Shown piece by piece: positions 7,646-16,620 of a stretch of 64,000 nucleotides of DNA. The translations under genes were made by a program, and so were the position numbers. Location of the stretch: the NCBI RefSeq assembly GCF_003991355.1, contig NZ_RCSU01000003.1:310001-374000 (forward strand), read 5' to 3'. A model generated the notes under the pieces. The model ran no database searches. It had not been told where the DNA came from and worked only from the letters and a program-made list of their open reading frames with translations. Position 1 is the first letter of the stretch, and the number at the start of each line of letters is the position of its first letter. Origin of the DNA: Pseudoflavitalea rhizosphaerae (lineage in GTDB: Bacteria; Bacteroidota; Bacteroidia; Chitinophagales; Chitinophagaceae).

Positions 7646-8851
7646 ATGCAAAATGCGCCAGAATTGAGCAACTCGTGCAGTCCATGTATTTTCCGAGGCA
7701 ACCTCCACTCGTTTTTGCTGAAGTGTGGAGTTGTTCTCATCGATAGCGGTATCGATGAGCTGCAGGAATTGTTCGTGTGAGTCTGCGATATATGCTACAT
7801 CGCGGAAAGTGTAAATGTCTTCTGAGAAATGGGTGGCGATCACAGGTTTGCCTGCCGCCAGGTATTCATTGATCTTGAGGGGATAGATACTTTTGGTGAG
7901 GGTGTTCTTGCGGAAGGGAATGATCACGCAATCGAAGTATTGCAGGAAGGCAGGAAGTTCCGTGATCTTACGCGGTCCGGCAAAGATCACGTTCGGCATT
8001 TTGGTGAGACCGGATTCTTCATGTTCATTACCCTGGATGGGGCCAACAAAGAAGAGGATCTTATCTGAATGGTGTTCAGCGATCTTCCTGAGCAGTTCAA
8101 AATCCGAGCGGTATTCGATGCTGCCGGTATAGCCGATGATCTTTTTATTGGGATCGATGGATTGTAATGCTTCCGGTTTGGGAAGTAATTGCGTTAAGGC
8201 TGTTTTGAAAATATCGATGTCTGCTGCATTGGGATGGAAGAATACATTTTTGGAGAAGGGCGATTTCAATCTCGTCAGCTCTTTGGAGGTGCAGAGGGTG
8301 TAATCGAAATTGCTGATGATAGTTTCTTCCAGCCTGGTGCCATGCCGGTGTGAGTATGCTACCTGCGAAATATCATCCATAGATTGGTATACGGAAACTG
8401 CAGTGAGCGCCTTGATATCATCCGGCAGTTTTTGTACAAAGTAGGGATCGAAGAAATTGAGGTAGACGAAATCTTTCAGGTTATAGTCTTTGATCAGCTG
8501 ACGGATGGTGCGTAGCACGATCCTGTTGTTCAGGGCAGCCATACTATTGTATACAGCGCCTGGCGGGAGGAAATTGATGGGCCATGTAAGGCGGGTAGTC
8601 ACCACCGTTAGATTGGCAGGCAGGCCCGGAGGATTGCTGTAGGGATCTTTGCCATGCAGCAATGCAGGTTTCCTGCGTTTGATCTGATCTGTATGTTTGA
8701 GCTGGTAATAATCTTTCCAGCTGAAAGGGTGATCGATATAGAATACGCGGTTATTGCGTGCAAATTCTTTGGCAAGCGATAATGCCGGTGAGGAGATCTC
8801 GGAATCCCATCTGCTGAGGCTGAAACAAATGATATCGCGTTGCCTGTTCAT
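7634..8851 (-). CDS. Glycosyltransferase, family 1-like (TuaH-like)
   Basis: A 405-residue GT-B fold glycosyltransferase without membrane segments. The N-terminal half (about 1-200) carries the acceptor domain, including VYQSMDDISQVAYSHRHG. The C-terminal half has the nucleotide-sugar site: KKIIGYTGSIEYRSDF near 235, then FDCVIIPFRKNTLTKSIYP and KINEYLAAGKPVIAT, where the KxxEYLAxGKPV motif binds the donor. It resembles TuaH-type enzymes that add sugars to cell-surface polymers. It is the last gene of the sugar-nucleotide cluster, 1 bp after rfbD. Its last codons and stop fall inside family 2 repeat copy A. Confidence 0.88.
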   Translation of the reverse strand: MNRQRDIICFSLSRWDSEISSPALSLAKEFARNNRVFYIDHPFSWKDYYQLKHTDQIKRRKPALLHGKDPYSNPPGLPANLTVVTTRLTWPINFLPPGAVYNSMAALNNRIVLRTIRQLIKDYNLKDFVYLNFFDPYFVQKLPDDIKALTAVSVYQSMDDISQVAYSHRHGTRLEETIISNFDYTLCTSKELTRLKSPFSKNVFFHPNAADIDIFKTALTQLLPKPEALQSIDPNKKIIGYTGSIEYRSDFELLRKIAEHHSDKILFFVGPIQGNEHEESGLTKMPNVIFAGPRKITELPAFLQYFDCVIIPFRKNTLTKSIYPLKINEYLAAGKPVIATHFSEDIYTFRDVAYIADSHEQFLQLIDTAIDENNSTLQQKRVEVASENTWTARVAQFWRILHSRV

Positions 8852-8852
8852 G

Positions 8853-9722
8853 TTATGCGGAAACGTTTAGTTGCTGAAGGCAGCGAAGCAGGCTTTCTTC
8901 CCATGCAGGTATCTGCAGCTGGAAGGCCGACTGTATCTTTTCTGTGTTCAGCAGGGAGAATGAAGGACGTTTTGCAGGAGTAGGGTATTGTGAAGAAGGA
9001 ATGGGATGTACTTCACAATTGCTGCCACTGTGGTTCCTGATGGCCACAGCAAAATCGTACCAGCTGATGCGCCCCTTGTTGCTGTAATGATAGATGCCGG
9101 GTTTCCAGTTGCCCTCAGCGATGATCTGCAGGATGGCTGCGGCCAGGTCTGCAGCGTAAGTGGGTGCACCGACCTGATCGTTCACTACATTGAGGGCCGG
9201 GCGGTCCTTCATCAGGCGCAACATTGTTTTCACGAAGTTGTTGCCGAAAGCTGAATACACCCAGGCGGTGCGGATGATGATACTGTCAGGGTTGTTCTGT
9301 TGACTGAGCTCCTCTCCTTTCAGTTTGGATGCGCCGTATACGTTGATGGGGTCCGTTGGGTCCGTTTCTTTGTAAGGTTGTTCAGAACTGCCATTGAACA
9401 CGTAGTCTGTGGAAATGTGTATGAATTTGGTCCCATGGGCAGCGCAGGCTGCGGACAGGTATCCTGTACCGTTAGCATTGATAGCATAAGCCAGTTCCTG
9501 GTCGGTTTCTGCTTTGTCAACGGCCGTGTAGGCGGCGGCATTGATGCAGTAAGCAGGTTGATGCTGGTTGAACCAGTCATTCACTGCCGCTTCATCCTGT
9601 ATTGACAGTTCATGGCGGTCAGTTCCGATGAACCCGAATGCAGGATATTGATGCTGCAATGCCCTGAGCTCTGAGCCCAGTTGTCCGTTAACGCCGGTGA
9701 TCAGGATGATAGGTTTTGCCAT
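8853..9722 (-). CDS. rfbD: dTDP-4-dehydrorhamnose reductase
   Basis: Catalyses the last step of dTDP-L-rhamnose synthesis, NAD(P)H-dependent reduction of dTDP-4-dehydro-L-rhamnose. The 289-residue protein has the Rossmann motif GVNGQLGSEL at residues 9-18, the STDYVF segment, and the active-site YGASKLKGE (YxxxK). The end (FSLLNTEKIQ) is also typical. It lies 6 bp downstream of rfbC and 1 bp upstream of the glycosyltransferase gene, so translation is likely coupled across the group. Confidence 0.97.
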   Translation of the reverse strand: MAKPIILITGVNGQLGSELRALQHQYPAFGFIGTDRHELSIQDEAAVNDWFNQHQPAYCINAAAYTAVDKAETDQELAYAINANGTGYLSAACAAHGTKFIHISTDYVFNGSSEQPYKETDPTDPINVYGASKLKGEELSQQNNPDSIIIRTAWVYSAFGNNFVKTMLRLMKDRPALNVVNDQVGAPTYAADLAAAILQIIAEGNWKPGIYHYSNKGRISWYDFAVAIRNHSGSNCEVHPIPSSQYPTPAKRPSFSLLNTEKIQSAFQLQIPAWEESLLRCLQQLNVSA

Positions 9723-9728
9723 AAAGCT

Positions 9729-10286
9729 TTATGAATGAAATTCAAAATTGTTACGGCATTCGGCAAACACAGGATTCAGCAGGTCTTTGGGTGAAACGAT
9801 CACTTTGTCTGCCGGGATCTTCCAGTCGATATTCAGTTGGGCATCATTATATACGATACCTCCTTCGGACTCCTTGTTGTAGAAAGAATCGCATTTGTAC
9901 AGTACATCGGCCGTTTCGCTGAGCACGGAAAAACCGTGGGCGAATCCACCGGGAATGTATAGTTGCTTTTTATTTTCGGCAGTGAGTTCTATAGAGAATA
10001 CTTTACCGAATGTGGGTGACCCTTTGCGGATATCCACTGCTATGTCCAGGATGGAACCGTTGAGCACGCGTACCAGTTTGGCCTGTGCATGAGGAGACAG
10101 CTGGTAGTGAAGGCCACGGATCACACCGTATTTGGAATGCGATTGATTGTCTTGCAGAAAGGGACCGATCTCCATTTGTTCAAATACCTTGTCGTTATAG
10201 GATTCGAAGAAATAGCCACGATTGTCTTCAAACACTGCTGGTTCAAAAATGATCAGCCCTGGAAAATCTGTTTCAATGAAAGGCAT
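9729..10286 (-). CDS. rfbC: dTDP-4-dehydrorhamnose 3,5-epimerase
   Basis: A 185-residue cupin enzyme that epimerises dTDP-4-dehydro-6-deoxyglucose at C3 and C5 on the way to dTDP-L-rhamnose. Family landmarks are present: DNRGYFFESY near the N-terminus, QDNQSHSKYGVIRGLHYQ with the active-site His, and LYIPGGFAHGFSVLS. It sits between rfbB and rfbD on the minus strand. The 150-bp gap to rfbB is filled by a family 1 palindromic repeat, which could weaken read-through from rfbB into rfbC. Confidence 0.97.
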   Translation of the reverse strand: MPFIETDFPGLIIFEPAVFEDNRGYFFESYNDKVFEQMEIGPFLQDNQSHSKYGVIRGLHYQLSPHAQAKLVRVLNGSILDIAVDIRKGSPTFGKVFSIELTAENKKQLYIPGGFAHGFSVLSETADVLYKCDSFYNKESEGGIVYNDAQLNIDWKIPADKVIVSPKDLLNPVFAECRNNFEFHS

Positions 10287-10322
10287 CAGTTAACGGTTTG
10301 ATGTTTAAGTTGATCGGGGTTT

Positions 10323-10430
10323 GGCAGTCGCTCGCCTCCGGCGAGTGACTTTTATTTTGTCGCCTCCGGCGACGCGGTGTTCGCCGGAGGCGAACAAATA
10401 TTACTCACTCGCCAGAGGCGAGCGAGTGGC
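10323..10430 (+). repeat. Family 1 nested-hairpin repeat, copy 1
   Basis: A 108-bp element made of four hairpins that share the core CGCC-nnn-GGCG: H1 (CTCGCCTCCGGCGAG), H2 (GTCGCCTCCGGCGAC), H3 (TTCGCCGGAGGCGAA) and H4 (CTCGCCAGAGGCGAG). H1 and H4 also pair with each other as the outer arms, and H2 pairs with H3. The linkers are AT-rich (TTTTATTTT and AAATATTA). It begins 6 bp beyond the rfbB stop codon and lies between rfbB and rfbC. Five further loci are in the window. Confidence 0.9.
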
Positions 10431-10436
10431 GGCACC

Positions 10437-11501
10437 CTACTTTTTATATTGCTCTTCGTAATAGTGCTGGTATTCTCCGGTGGTAACGTGCTTTATCCAG
10501 GCTTCGTTGGCCAGATACCAGTCTACCGTTTTCTCCAGTCCTTCCTCAAACTGGAGGGATGGTTTCCAGCCGAGCTCTGAATTGAGCTTGGTGGCATCGA
10601 TCGCGTAACGGTGATCATGTCCGGGACGATCTGTAACAAAGGTGATCAGTTTGGCGGACTCGCCTGCGGGGCGGTTCAGCTTTCTATCCATGATGCTGCA
10701 GAGCAGGTGCACGATATCGATATTCTTCCATTCATTGAACCCGCCCACATTGTAGCTGTCGCCATTTTTTCCGTTATGGAAGATGGTATCGATGGCGGTG
10801 GCATGATCTTCTACAAAGAGCCAGTCGCGCACATTGTCGCCCTTTCCATAAACCGGCAGTGGCTTATTGTTCACGATATTATTGATCATGAGCGGGATCA
10901 ACTTTTCCGGGAAATGATGGGAGCCGTAGTTATTGGAGCAGTTGCTCATTACAACGGGCAATCCGTAGGTATGGTGATATGCGTTCACGAAATGATCGGA
11001 ACTTGCTTTGGAAGCTGAATACGGTGAGCGCGGATCATAGGGAGTGGTTTCTGTGAAGAAGCCTGTTTCTCCGAGTGATCCGTATACTTCGTCTGTGGAT
11101 ACATGGTAGAAACGCTTTCCTTCCATGCCTGTTTTTTTCCAGTGTGTTTTGCTGGCATTGAGCAGGTTCACAGTGCCCAGTACATTGGTACGAACGAAAG
11201 CCAGCGGGTCTTTGATGGACCTGTCTACATGGCTTTCTGCGGCGAGATGGATCACGCCATCGAAATCATACTTTTCAAAAAGGGATGCGATAGCGGTTTC
11301 GTCCAGTATATCCGCTTTTTCAAAAACATAATTGCTTTTGGATTCCACATCGCGAAGATTTTCGAGGTTGCCTGCATAAGTGAGGGCATCCACATTCACG
11401 ATGAGGTAATCGGGATACTTGTTTACGAAGAGGCGCACCACATGTGAGCCTATAAAACCGGCGCCGCCGGTGATCATGATCTTTTTTGAATAGTTGGCCA
11501 T
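10437..11501 (-). CDS. rfbB: dTDP-glucose 4,6-dehydratase
   Basis: Converts dTDP-glucose to dTDP-4-dehydro-6-deoxyglucose, the entry step to dTDP-L-rhamnose, using bound NAD. The 354-residue protein has the Rossmann motif GGAGFIGSHV at residues 12-21, the STDEVYGSL segment with the Thr-Asp-Glu catalytic group, and YSASKASSDH (YxxxK). The C-terminal RPGHDHRYAID segment is typical. Its ATG overlaps the stop codon of the upstream dehydrogenase by one base. The partner thymidylyltransferase gene rfbA was not found in this window. Confidence 0.97.
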   Translation of the reverse strand: MANYSKKIMITGGAGFIGSHVVRLFVNKYPDYLIVNVDALTYAGNLENLRDVESKSNYVFEKADILDETAIASLFEKYDFDGVIHLAAESHVDRSIKDPLAFVRTNVLGTVNLLNASKTHWKKTGMEGKRFYHVSTDEVYGSLGETGFFTETTPYDPRSPYSASKASSDHFVNAYHHTYGLPVVMSNCSNNYGSHHFPEKLIPLMINNIVNNKPLPVYGKGDNVRDWLFVEDHATAIDTIFHNGKNGDSYNVGGFNEWKNIDIVHLLCSIMDRKLNRPAGESAKLITFVTDRPGHDHRYAIDATKLNSELGWKPSLQFEEGLEKTVDWYLANEAWIKHVTTGEYQHYYEEQYKK

Positions 11502-12781
11502 TATAAACTCCAGTAATTTCTGCTGGTGATTTTGTTTTTGTAAATGCCTTTAAGGTCTGCTATGATCGCATGTGGCCTGGTGATGGAAGCAAAATCTTCA
11601 TCGGTCAGGCTCACATACGGAGCATGGGGAACGGTAACGATAACGGCATCATAGTCTTTCGCCACTTTCCTGGTCAGGTGAAGCCCGTATTCCTCGTGTA
11701 CTTCATCAGTTTCGGCATATGGGTCTTCCACATCAACCTGGAAATTGAAGGCCAGCAGTTCCTTCACGGTGTCGATGATCTTTGAGTTGCGTATATCGCT
11801 TACATTTTCTTTGAAGGTAACGCCCTTCACCAGTACTTTGGGCTCATTGGAATTCCTTAGTACATGGGTGATGATCTTCCTGGCCACATACTTTGCCATG
11901 TCATCGTTGATGAAACGGCTGGCGGTGATCACTTTGCTTTCATAGCCGAGTGAGGCCGCTTTGTAAGTGAGATAGTATGGATCTACGCCGATACAGTGAC
12001 CGCCTACCAGTCCGGGATGGAATTTCAGGAAATTCCATTTGGTGCCGGCTGCTTCAATCACTTCAAAGGTGTTGACGCCCATCCTGTCAAAGATCAGGCT
12101 CAGTTCATTCATCAGTGCGATGTTGAGGTCGCGCTGTGTATTTTCAACGATCTTGGATGCTTCCGCCACTTTGATGGAGGAAGCGCGGTGTACGCCTGCG
12201 TCCACCACCAGTTCATAGATCTTCGCTATTTCTTCCAGTGATTCCGCATCGCAACCTGAAACCACTTTCACCACGGTTTTGAGCGTGTTCTTTTTATCAC
12301 CGGGATTGATCCTTTCGGGTGAGTAACCGATTTTGAAATCGGTCCCCATTTTCAATCCGGACATTTGCTCCAGTACAGGAAGACAATCTTCTTCCGTACA
12401 ACCGGGATAGGTGGTGGATTCAAACACTACATAATCTCCTTTCTTGAGTACACGGCCCACAGTGGTGGAGGCGCTGATCAAAGGTTTCAGATCGGGTACA
12501 TTGTATTTATCCACCGGCGTAGGTACGGCAACGATGAATACATTGGCTGTTTTGAGCACTTCTTCATCGTCTGTGAAAGTGATGTCGCAACCATTGAACT
12601 GGTCCACTTCCACTTCTTTACTGGGGTCGATGCCTTTACGCATCATTTCGATACGCCTGCTATTGATGTCAAAACCTATTACAGGGATCTTTTTTGCAAA
12701 CTCCAATGCTATCGGTAAACCAACATAACCTAAACCTACAACCGCTAACCTTGCTTTCTTATCTAATAAATCCTGGTACAT
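11501..12781 (-). CDS. Nucleotide sugar dehydrogenase (TviB/WbpO type)
   Basis: A 426-residue NAD-dependent enzyme that oxidises the C6 of a UDP-N-acetylhexosamine to the uronic acid. The NAD-binding GLGYVGLPIA motif is near residue 17, and the catalytic Cys is in GGHCIGVDPYYLTYKA. The latter phrase and the KVAEASKIVENTQRDLNIA segment place it with TviB/WbpO/WbpA-like enzymes, not UDP-glucose dehydrogenase. The ATG at 12781 is preferred to a TTG nine bases upstream. It overlaps rfbB by one base. Together with the separate UDP-glucose dehydrogenase gene, it implies two different uronic acid precursors. Confidence 0.93.
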   Translation of the reverse strand: MYQDLLDKKARLAVVGLGYVGLPIALEFAKKIPVIGFDINSRRIEMMRKGIDPSKEVEVDQFNGCDITFTDDEEVLKTANVFIVAVPTPVDKYNVPDLKPLISASTTVGRVLKKGDYVVFESTTYPGCTEEDCLPVLEQMSGLKMGTDFKIGYSPERINPGDKKNTLKTVVKVVSGCDAESLEEIAKIYELVVDAGVHRASSIKVAEASKIVENTQRDLNIALMNELSLIFDRMGVNTFEVIEAAGTKWNFLKFHPGLVGGHCIGVDPYYLTYKAASLGYESKVITASRFINDDMAKYVARKIITHVLRNSNEPKVLVKGVTFKENVSDIRNSKIIDTVKELLAFNFQVDVEDPYAETDEVHEEYGLHLTRKVAKDYDAVIVTVPHAPYVSLTDEDFASITRPHAIIADLKGIYKNKITSRNYWSL

Positions 12782-12868
12782 TGTCAACAAAATTGAATAG
12801 TAAATAAATGAAGGGATATGGTGCTTCTTTACCTACTGTCTGGATTTGGGGTTTCAGTATAAGCAACA

Positions 12869-12889
12869 AAAGGAACCGGATGGTTCCTT
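12869..12889 (-). terminator. Hairpin directly after the UDP-glucuronate decarboxylase stop
   Basis: On the minus strand the stop codon is followed at once by AAGGAACC-atcc-GGTTCCTTTT, an 8-bp perfect stem with a short T-run. It is a likely terminator or attenuator between this gene and the dehydrogenase gene downstream. Confidence 0.6.
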
Positions 12890-13871
12890 ATTTGGCGCTA
12901 ACGAATTCTTTTGGTTGTTTGTACCACTCGTCCGAAGGCAATGCTTTGAAATAATCGTAGGTGACTTTCAGTCCTTCCGCCCTGCTTACTTTGGGGCTCC
13001 ATCCGAGAATTTCTTTGGCGCGTGTGATATCAGGTTGCCTTTGTTTGGGATCGTCAACAGGAAGTGGTTTGTATACGATCTTCTGGCTGGTGCCGGTGAG
13101 TTTGATGATCTCTTCAGCAAAATCTTTGAGAGAGATCTCATCCGGGTTCCCCACATTCACAGGTTGTGCGTAATCGCTCATGAGGAGGCGATAGATGCCT
13201 TCTACCAGATCGTCTACAAAGCAGAAGCTGCGTGTTTGTGATCCGTCTCCGAAAACGGTGAGGTCTTCACCACGAAGGGCCTGTCCGATAAATGCAGGTA
13301 ATGCACGGCCATCGTTGAGCCTCATACGCGGACCGTAGGTGTTGAAGATCCGCACGATCCTGGTTTCCACGCCATGGAAATTGTGGTAGGCCATGGTCAT
13401 GGCTTCCTGGAAACGTTTGGCTTCGTCATATACGCCACGGGGACCAACGGGGTTTACATTGCCCCAGTATTCCTCGTTCTGCGGATGCACCAGCGGATCG
13501 CCATAGATCTCCGATGTGGAGGCTACGAGGATGCGTGCTTTCTTGGCTTTCGCCAGACCAAGGCAGTTATGCGTACCGAGAGAGCCCACTTTCAGGGTTT
13601 GAATGGGGATCTTCAGGTAATCGATCGGACTGGCCGGAGATGCAAAGTGCAGGATATAGTGCAGTTCACCGGGAACGTGGATGAACTTTGAAACATCATG
13701 ATGATAGAACTCGAACTGTTCCAGTTTGAAGAGGTGTTCAATGTTACGGAGGTCTCCTGTAATGAGGTTATCCATTCCGATCACATGAAATCCTTCCTTA
13801 ATGAACCGGTCGCAGAGATGGGATCCGAGAAACCCTGCTGCACCGGTGATGAGTACACGCTTTTTTGCCAT
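12888..13871 (-). CDS. UDP-glucuronate decarboxylase (UDP-xylose synthase)
   Basis: A 327-residue extended short-chain dehydrogenase that decarboxylates UDP-glucuronate to UDP-xylose. The NAD site [10 protein letters not shown] is at residues 10-19, and [10 protein letters not shown] is followed by the active-site YDEAKR (YxxxK). The phrase [10 protein letters not shown] and the [16 protein letters not shown] segment are hallmarks of the UXS group. It directly follows UDP-glucose dehydrogenase (3-bp gap), so the pair turns UDP-glucose into UDP-xylose by way of UDP-glucuronate. Confidence 0.95.
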   Translation of the reverse strand: MAKKRVLITGAAGFLGSHLCDRFIKEGFHVIGMDNLITGDLRNIEHLFKLEQFEFYHHDVSKFIHVPGELHYILHFASPASPIDYLKIPIQTLKVGSLGTHNCLGLAKAKKARILVASTSEIYGDPLVHPQNEEYWGNVNPVGPRGVYDEAKRFQEAMTMAYHNFHGVETRIVRIFNTYGPRMRLNDGRALPAFIGQALRGEDLTVFGDGSQTRSFCFVDDLVEGIYRLLMSDYAQPVNVGNPDEISLKDFAEEIIKLTGTSQKIVYKPLPVDDPKQRQPDITRAKEILGWSPKVSRAEGLKVTYDYFKALPSDEWYKQPKEFVSAK

Positions 13872-13874
13872 GCT

Positions 13875-15209
13875 TTAATTTTTGTAAGTGCCGTTGGTTG
13901 GGACGGCGGTTGCCCTGCCCACACTTTCGTAGTAAAATCCTAATTCTTTCACTGCATCGCCTTCAAAGAGGTTGCGGCCGTCGAAGATCACTTTATTCTT
14001 CAGGGCTGTAACGATCTTCAGGAAGTTTGGAGTGCGGAATTCATTCCATTCAGTAGCAATGATCAGTCCATCTGCTCCTTCGAGGCATTCGTACTGGTTA
14101 TCTGCATAATGGATCTTATCGCCTACTACTCCTTTCACATTGGCCATGGCTTCGGGGTCGAACACGCTAACGGAAGCGCCTGCTTTCAACAGTTCATCGA
14201 TCATATATAATGCGGGAGCTTCGCGGATATCATCAGTATTGGGTTTGAAAGCGAGACCCCAGATGGCGAATTTCTTTCCTTTCAGATCATCCTTGAAATA
14301 CTTTTTGATCTTGGGGAGAAGGTGCAGTTTCTGGCGTTCGTTCACATCCATAACAGCGTTCAATATGCGGAAATCGTAATCCACTTCATTGGATGATTTC
14401 ACCAGTGCCTGAACATCTTTGGGGAAGCAGCTTCCGCCGTATCCGATGCCGGGGAAAAGGAATCTTTTGCCGATGCGGTCATCGCTTCCGATGCCACGGC
14501 GCACCATATCCACGTCTGCCCCGAGCCTTTCACAAAGCTGGGCTACTTCATTCATGAAGCTGATCTTGGTGGCGAGGAAGGAGTTGGCGGCATATTTGGT
14601 GAGCTCAGCAGAGCGGACATCCATATAAATAACGGGATTGCCTGAGCGAACGAACGGTGCGTACAGATCGCCCATGAGTTTGCGGGCCCTTTCTGATGAA
14701 GCTCCGATCACAACACGGTCCGGCTTCATGAAATCGTCCACTGCAACGCCTTCGCGGAGGAATTCGGGGTTGGACACCACATCAAATTCTCCTTTGTAGT
14801 TTTTGGAAACAGCAGCATGTACTTTTTCGGCTGTGCCTACAGGTACGGTGCTTTTATCAACAATTACCTTATAGTCTTTCAGGATCTTGCCCAGGTGGTC
14901 AGCCACGCCAAGAATGTATTTCAGGTCGGCGGAACCATCCTCACCGGGAGGTGTGGGCAGCGCCAGGAAGATGATCTCGGCATCTTTGATACCTTCTTCC
15001 AGGCTGGTAGTGAAACGGAGACGTTCCTCTTTTACATTCCGGAGGAAAAGTTTTTCCAGTCCGGGTTCATAGATGGTGATCTGTCCGTTGGACAGTTTTT
15101 CCACTTTCCCTTTGTCGATGTCTACACAGGTTACATCATTGCCTGTTTCGGCAAAACAAGTACCGGTAACCAATCCTACGTATCCGGTACCTACAACAGC
15201 GATTTTCAT
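13875..15209 (-). CDS. ugd: UDP-glucose 6-dehydrogenase
   Basis: A 444-residue NAD-dependent enzyme making UDP-glucuronate from UDP-glucose. The dinucleotide site AVVGTGYVGLVTG is at the N-terminus, and the catalytic Cys lies in GIGYGGSCFPKDVQAL near residue 260. The STVPVGTAEKV and NPEFLREGVAVDDF segments are diagnostic of the Ugd/TuaD group. It lies 3 bp before the UDP-glucuronate decarboxylase gene, which would use its product. The upstream 139-bp gap to the aminotransferase gene shows no clear promoter. Confidence 0.96.
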   Translation of the reverse strand: MKIAVVGTGYVGLVTGTCFAETGNDVTCVDIDKGKVEKLSNGQITIYEPGLEKLFLRNVKEERLRFTTSLEEGIKDAEIIFLALPTPPGEDGSADLKYILGVADHLGKILKDYKVIVDKSTVPVGTAEKVHAAVSKNYKGEFDVVSNPEFLREGVAVDDFMKPDRVVIGASSERARKLMGDLYAPFVRSGNPVIYMDVRSAELTKYAANSFLATKISFMNEVAQLCERLGADVDMVRRGIGSDDRIGKRFLFPGIGYGGSCFPKDVQALVKSSNEVDYDFRILNAVMDVNERQKLHLLPKIKKYFKDDLKGKKFAIWGLAFKPNTDDIREAPALYMIDELLKAGASVSVFDPEAMANVKGVVGDKIHYADNQYECLEGADGLIIATEWNEFRTPNFLKIVTALKNKVIFDGRNLFEGDAVKELGFYYESVGRATAVPTNGTYKN

Positions 15210-15348
15210 TTTGAATGGTTTTTTAGGGTGTCAGGTTTAATGGGAAGTTTACACAGGCGGACGATACCCTGACAATTACAACACCTAATCGTTGCATTGC
15301 GGGCCCATCGATCTTTAAAAACCTTTGCTTCTTCTCTCAACCCGGAGC

Positions 15349-16482
15349 TTACCCTTTATTAATAAACTCCAAAACTTTGTTGGTGATCAAATTGAGTTGT
15401 TCTTCGTTCAATTCGGTATGCATAGGCAGCGAGATCACCCGTTCTGTCAACCAGTCGGTAATTGTAAGATCGAAAGCTGCGCCGCCAAAGGCGTCAAACA
15501 TTTTCTGACGATGGGCGGGTACTGGATAATAAATCATTGAAGGGATTCCGTTCTCTGCTAAAAATGCATTCAGTCCGTTACGGTCAACGCCTTCCAGGAT
15601 CAGGGTGTATTGATGGAAAACATGATTGCAAAACGGGGAACGGTAAGGGGTCTTGATCTTAGGATGGTTGGCAAATGCCTTATCATAATAATCAGCCGCT
15701 TCTCGGCGGGCTGCCGCATATTCATCCAGGTGAGGCAGTTTACAATTGAGTACCGCCGCCTGAATAGAGTCCAAACGGCTGTTACAGCCCACAATATCGT
15801 GGTAGTACCGTTTGCTCTGCCCGTGATTGGCAATCATTTTTAACCGGGTAGCTAACGCATCGTCATTGGTGAATATTGCACCGCCATCTCCATAACAGCC
15901 CAGATTTTTGGACGGGAAGAAGGAAGTGGTGCCAATGGTGCCAATGGTCCCTGCCTTTTTGGTGGTACCATTGCTGAAGGTATAGTCTGCCCCGATTGCC
16001 TGGGCGGTATCTTCGATAACAGCAAGATTGTAACGTTTGGCGATGGCCAGTATAGCCTCCATATCGGCTACCTGGCCAAACATATGAACGGGCACGATCG
16101 CCTTTGTTTTAGGCGTAATGGCCTTTTCGATGGCCAGGGGGTCTACACAGAAACTTTTAGGATCTACTTCCACAAAAACCGGCTGCAGGCGCAGCAATGC
16201 AATCACTTCCGTGGTAGCAACATAAGTGAAGGAAGGCGTGATCACTTCATCGCCGGGCTTCAGGTCCAGCGCCATCATCGCAATCTGGAGTGCATCCGTC
16301 CCATTGGCGCAAGGTATCACATGCTTCACTCCCATGTATGCAGTAAGGCTGGCGGCAAAATCAGAAACGGCTTTACCATTAATGAAGGCTGTATTGTCAA
16401 TCACATCCTGGATAGCTGTGTCTACTTCCTCCTTGATCTTAACATACTGCGCCTTCAAATCAACCATTTGTATTGTCCGCAT
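15349..16482 (-). CDS. DegT/DnrJ/EryC1/StrS-family aminotransferase
   Basis: A 377-residue PLP-dependent sugar aminotransferase that converts a nucleotide-linked 4-keto or 3-keto sugar to the amino sugar. The family features are HVIPCANGTDALQIA near residue 55, EDTAQAIGADY with the PLP-ring Asp, and FFPSKNLGCYGDGG, in which the Lys forms the Schiff base. It is the first gene of the sugar-nucleotide group. A keto sugar from the RfbB or dehydrogenase branch could be its substrate, but which one cannot be decided. An ATG five codons further in is also possible. Confidence 0.94.
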   Translation of the reverse strand: MRTIQMVDLKAQYVKIKEEVDTAIQDVIDNTAFINGKAVSDFAASLTAYMGVKHVIPCANGTDALQIAMMALDLKPGDEVITPSFTYVATTEVIALLRLQPVFVEVDPKSFCVDPLAIEKAITPKTKAIVPVHMFGQVADMEAILAIAKRYNLAVIEDTAQAIGADYTFSNGTTKKAGTIGTIGTTSFFPSKNLGCYGDGGAIFTNDDALATRLKMIANHGQSKRYYHDIVGCNSRLDSIQAAVLNCKLPHLDEYAAARREAADYYDKAFANHPKIKTPYRSPFCNHVFHQYTLILEGVDRNGLNAFLAENGIPSMIYYPVPAHRQKMFDAFGGAAFDLTITDWLTERVISLPMHTELNEEQLNLITNKVLEFINKG

Positions 16483-16569
16483 ACTTGGAATATTTCTTTT
16501 TAAACGGGCACAAACCTACCACAAAAAAACGGATTCAACAATCACATTAAGCGGGTAAAATAGAACAGG

Positions 16570-16603
16570 TTGTAAACATCCTGAGCAGTTCACCTTACAT
16601 TTG
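16570..16603 (+). promoter_or_regulatory. Bacteroidota-type promoter for waaA
   Basis: A -33 element TTG at 16570-16572 and a -7 box TACATTTG at 16596-16603 are separated by 23 bp and lie 17 bp before the GTG start of waaA. This fits the TTG...TAnnTTTG promoters of the phylum and supports the chosen start with a very short leader. Confidence 0.6.
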
Positions 16604-16620
16604 TTCATATTTTTTAGCCT

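Noticed and set aside
10323-10430. Family 1 repeats as a CRISPR array
   Set aside because: The copies are kilobases apart, palindromic throughout, and have no regular spacers or cas genes.
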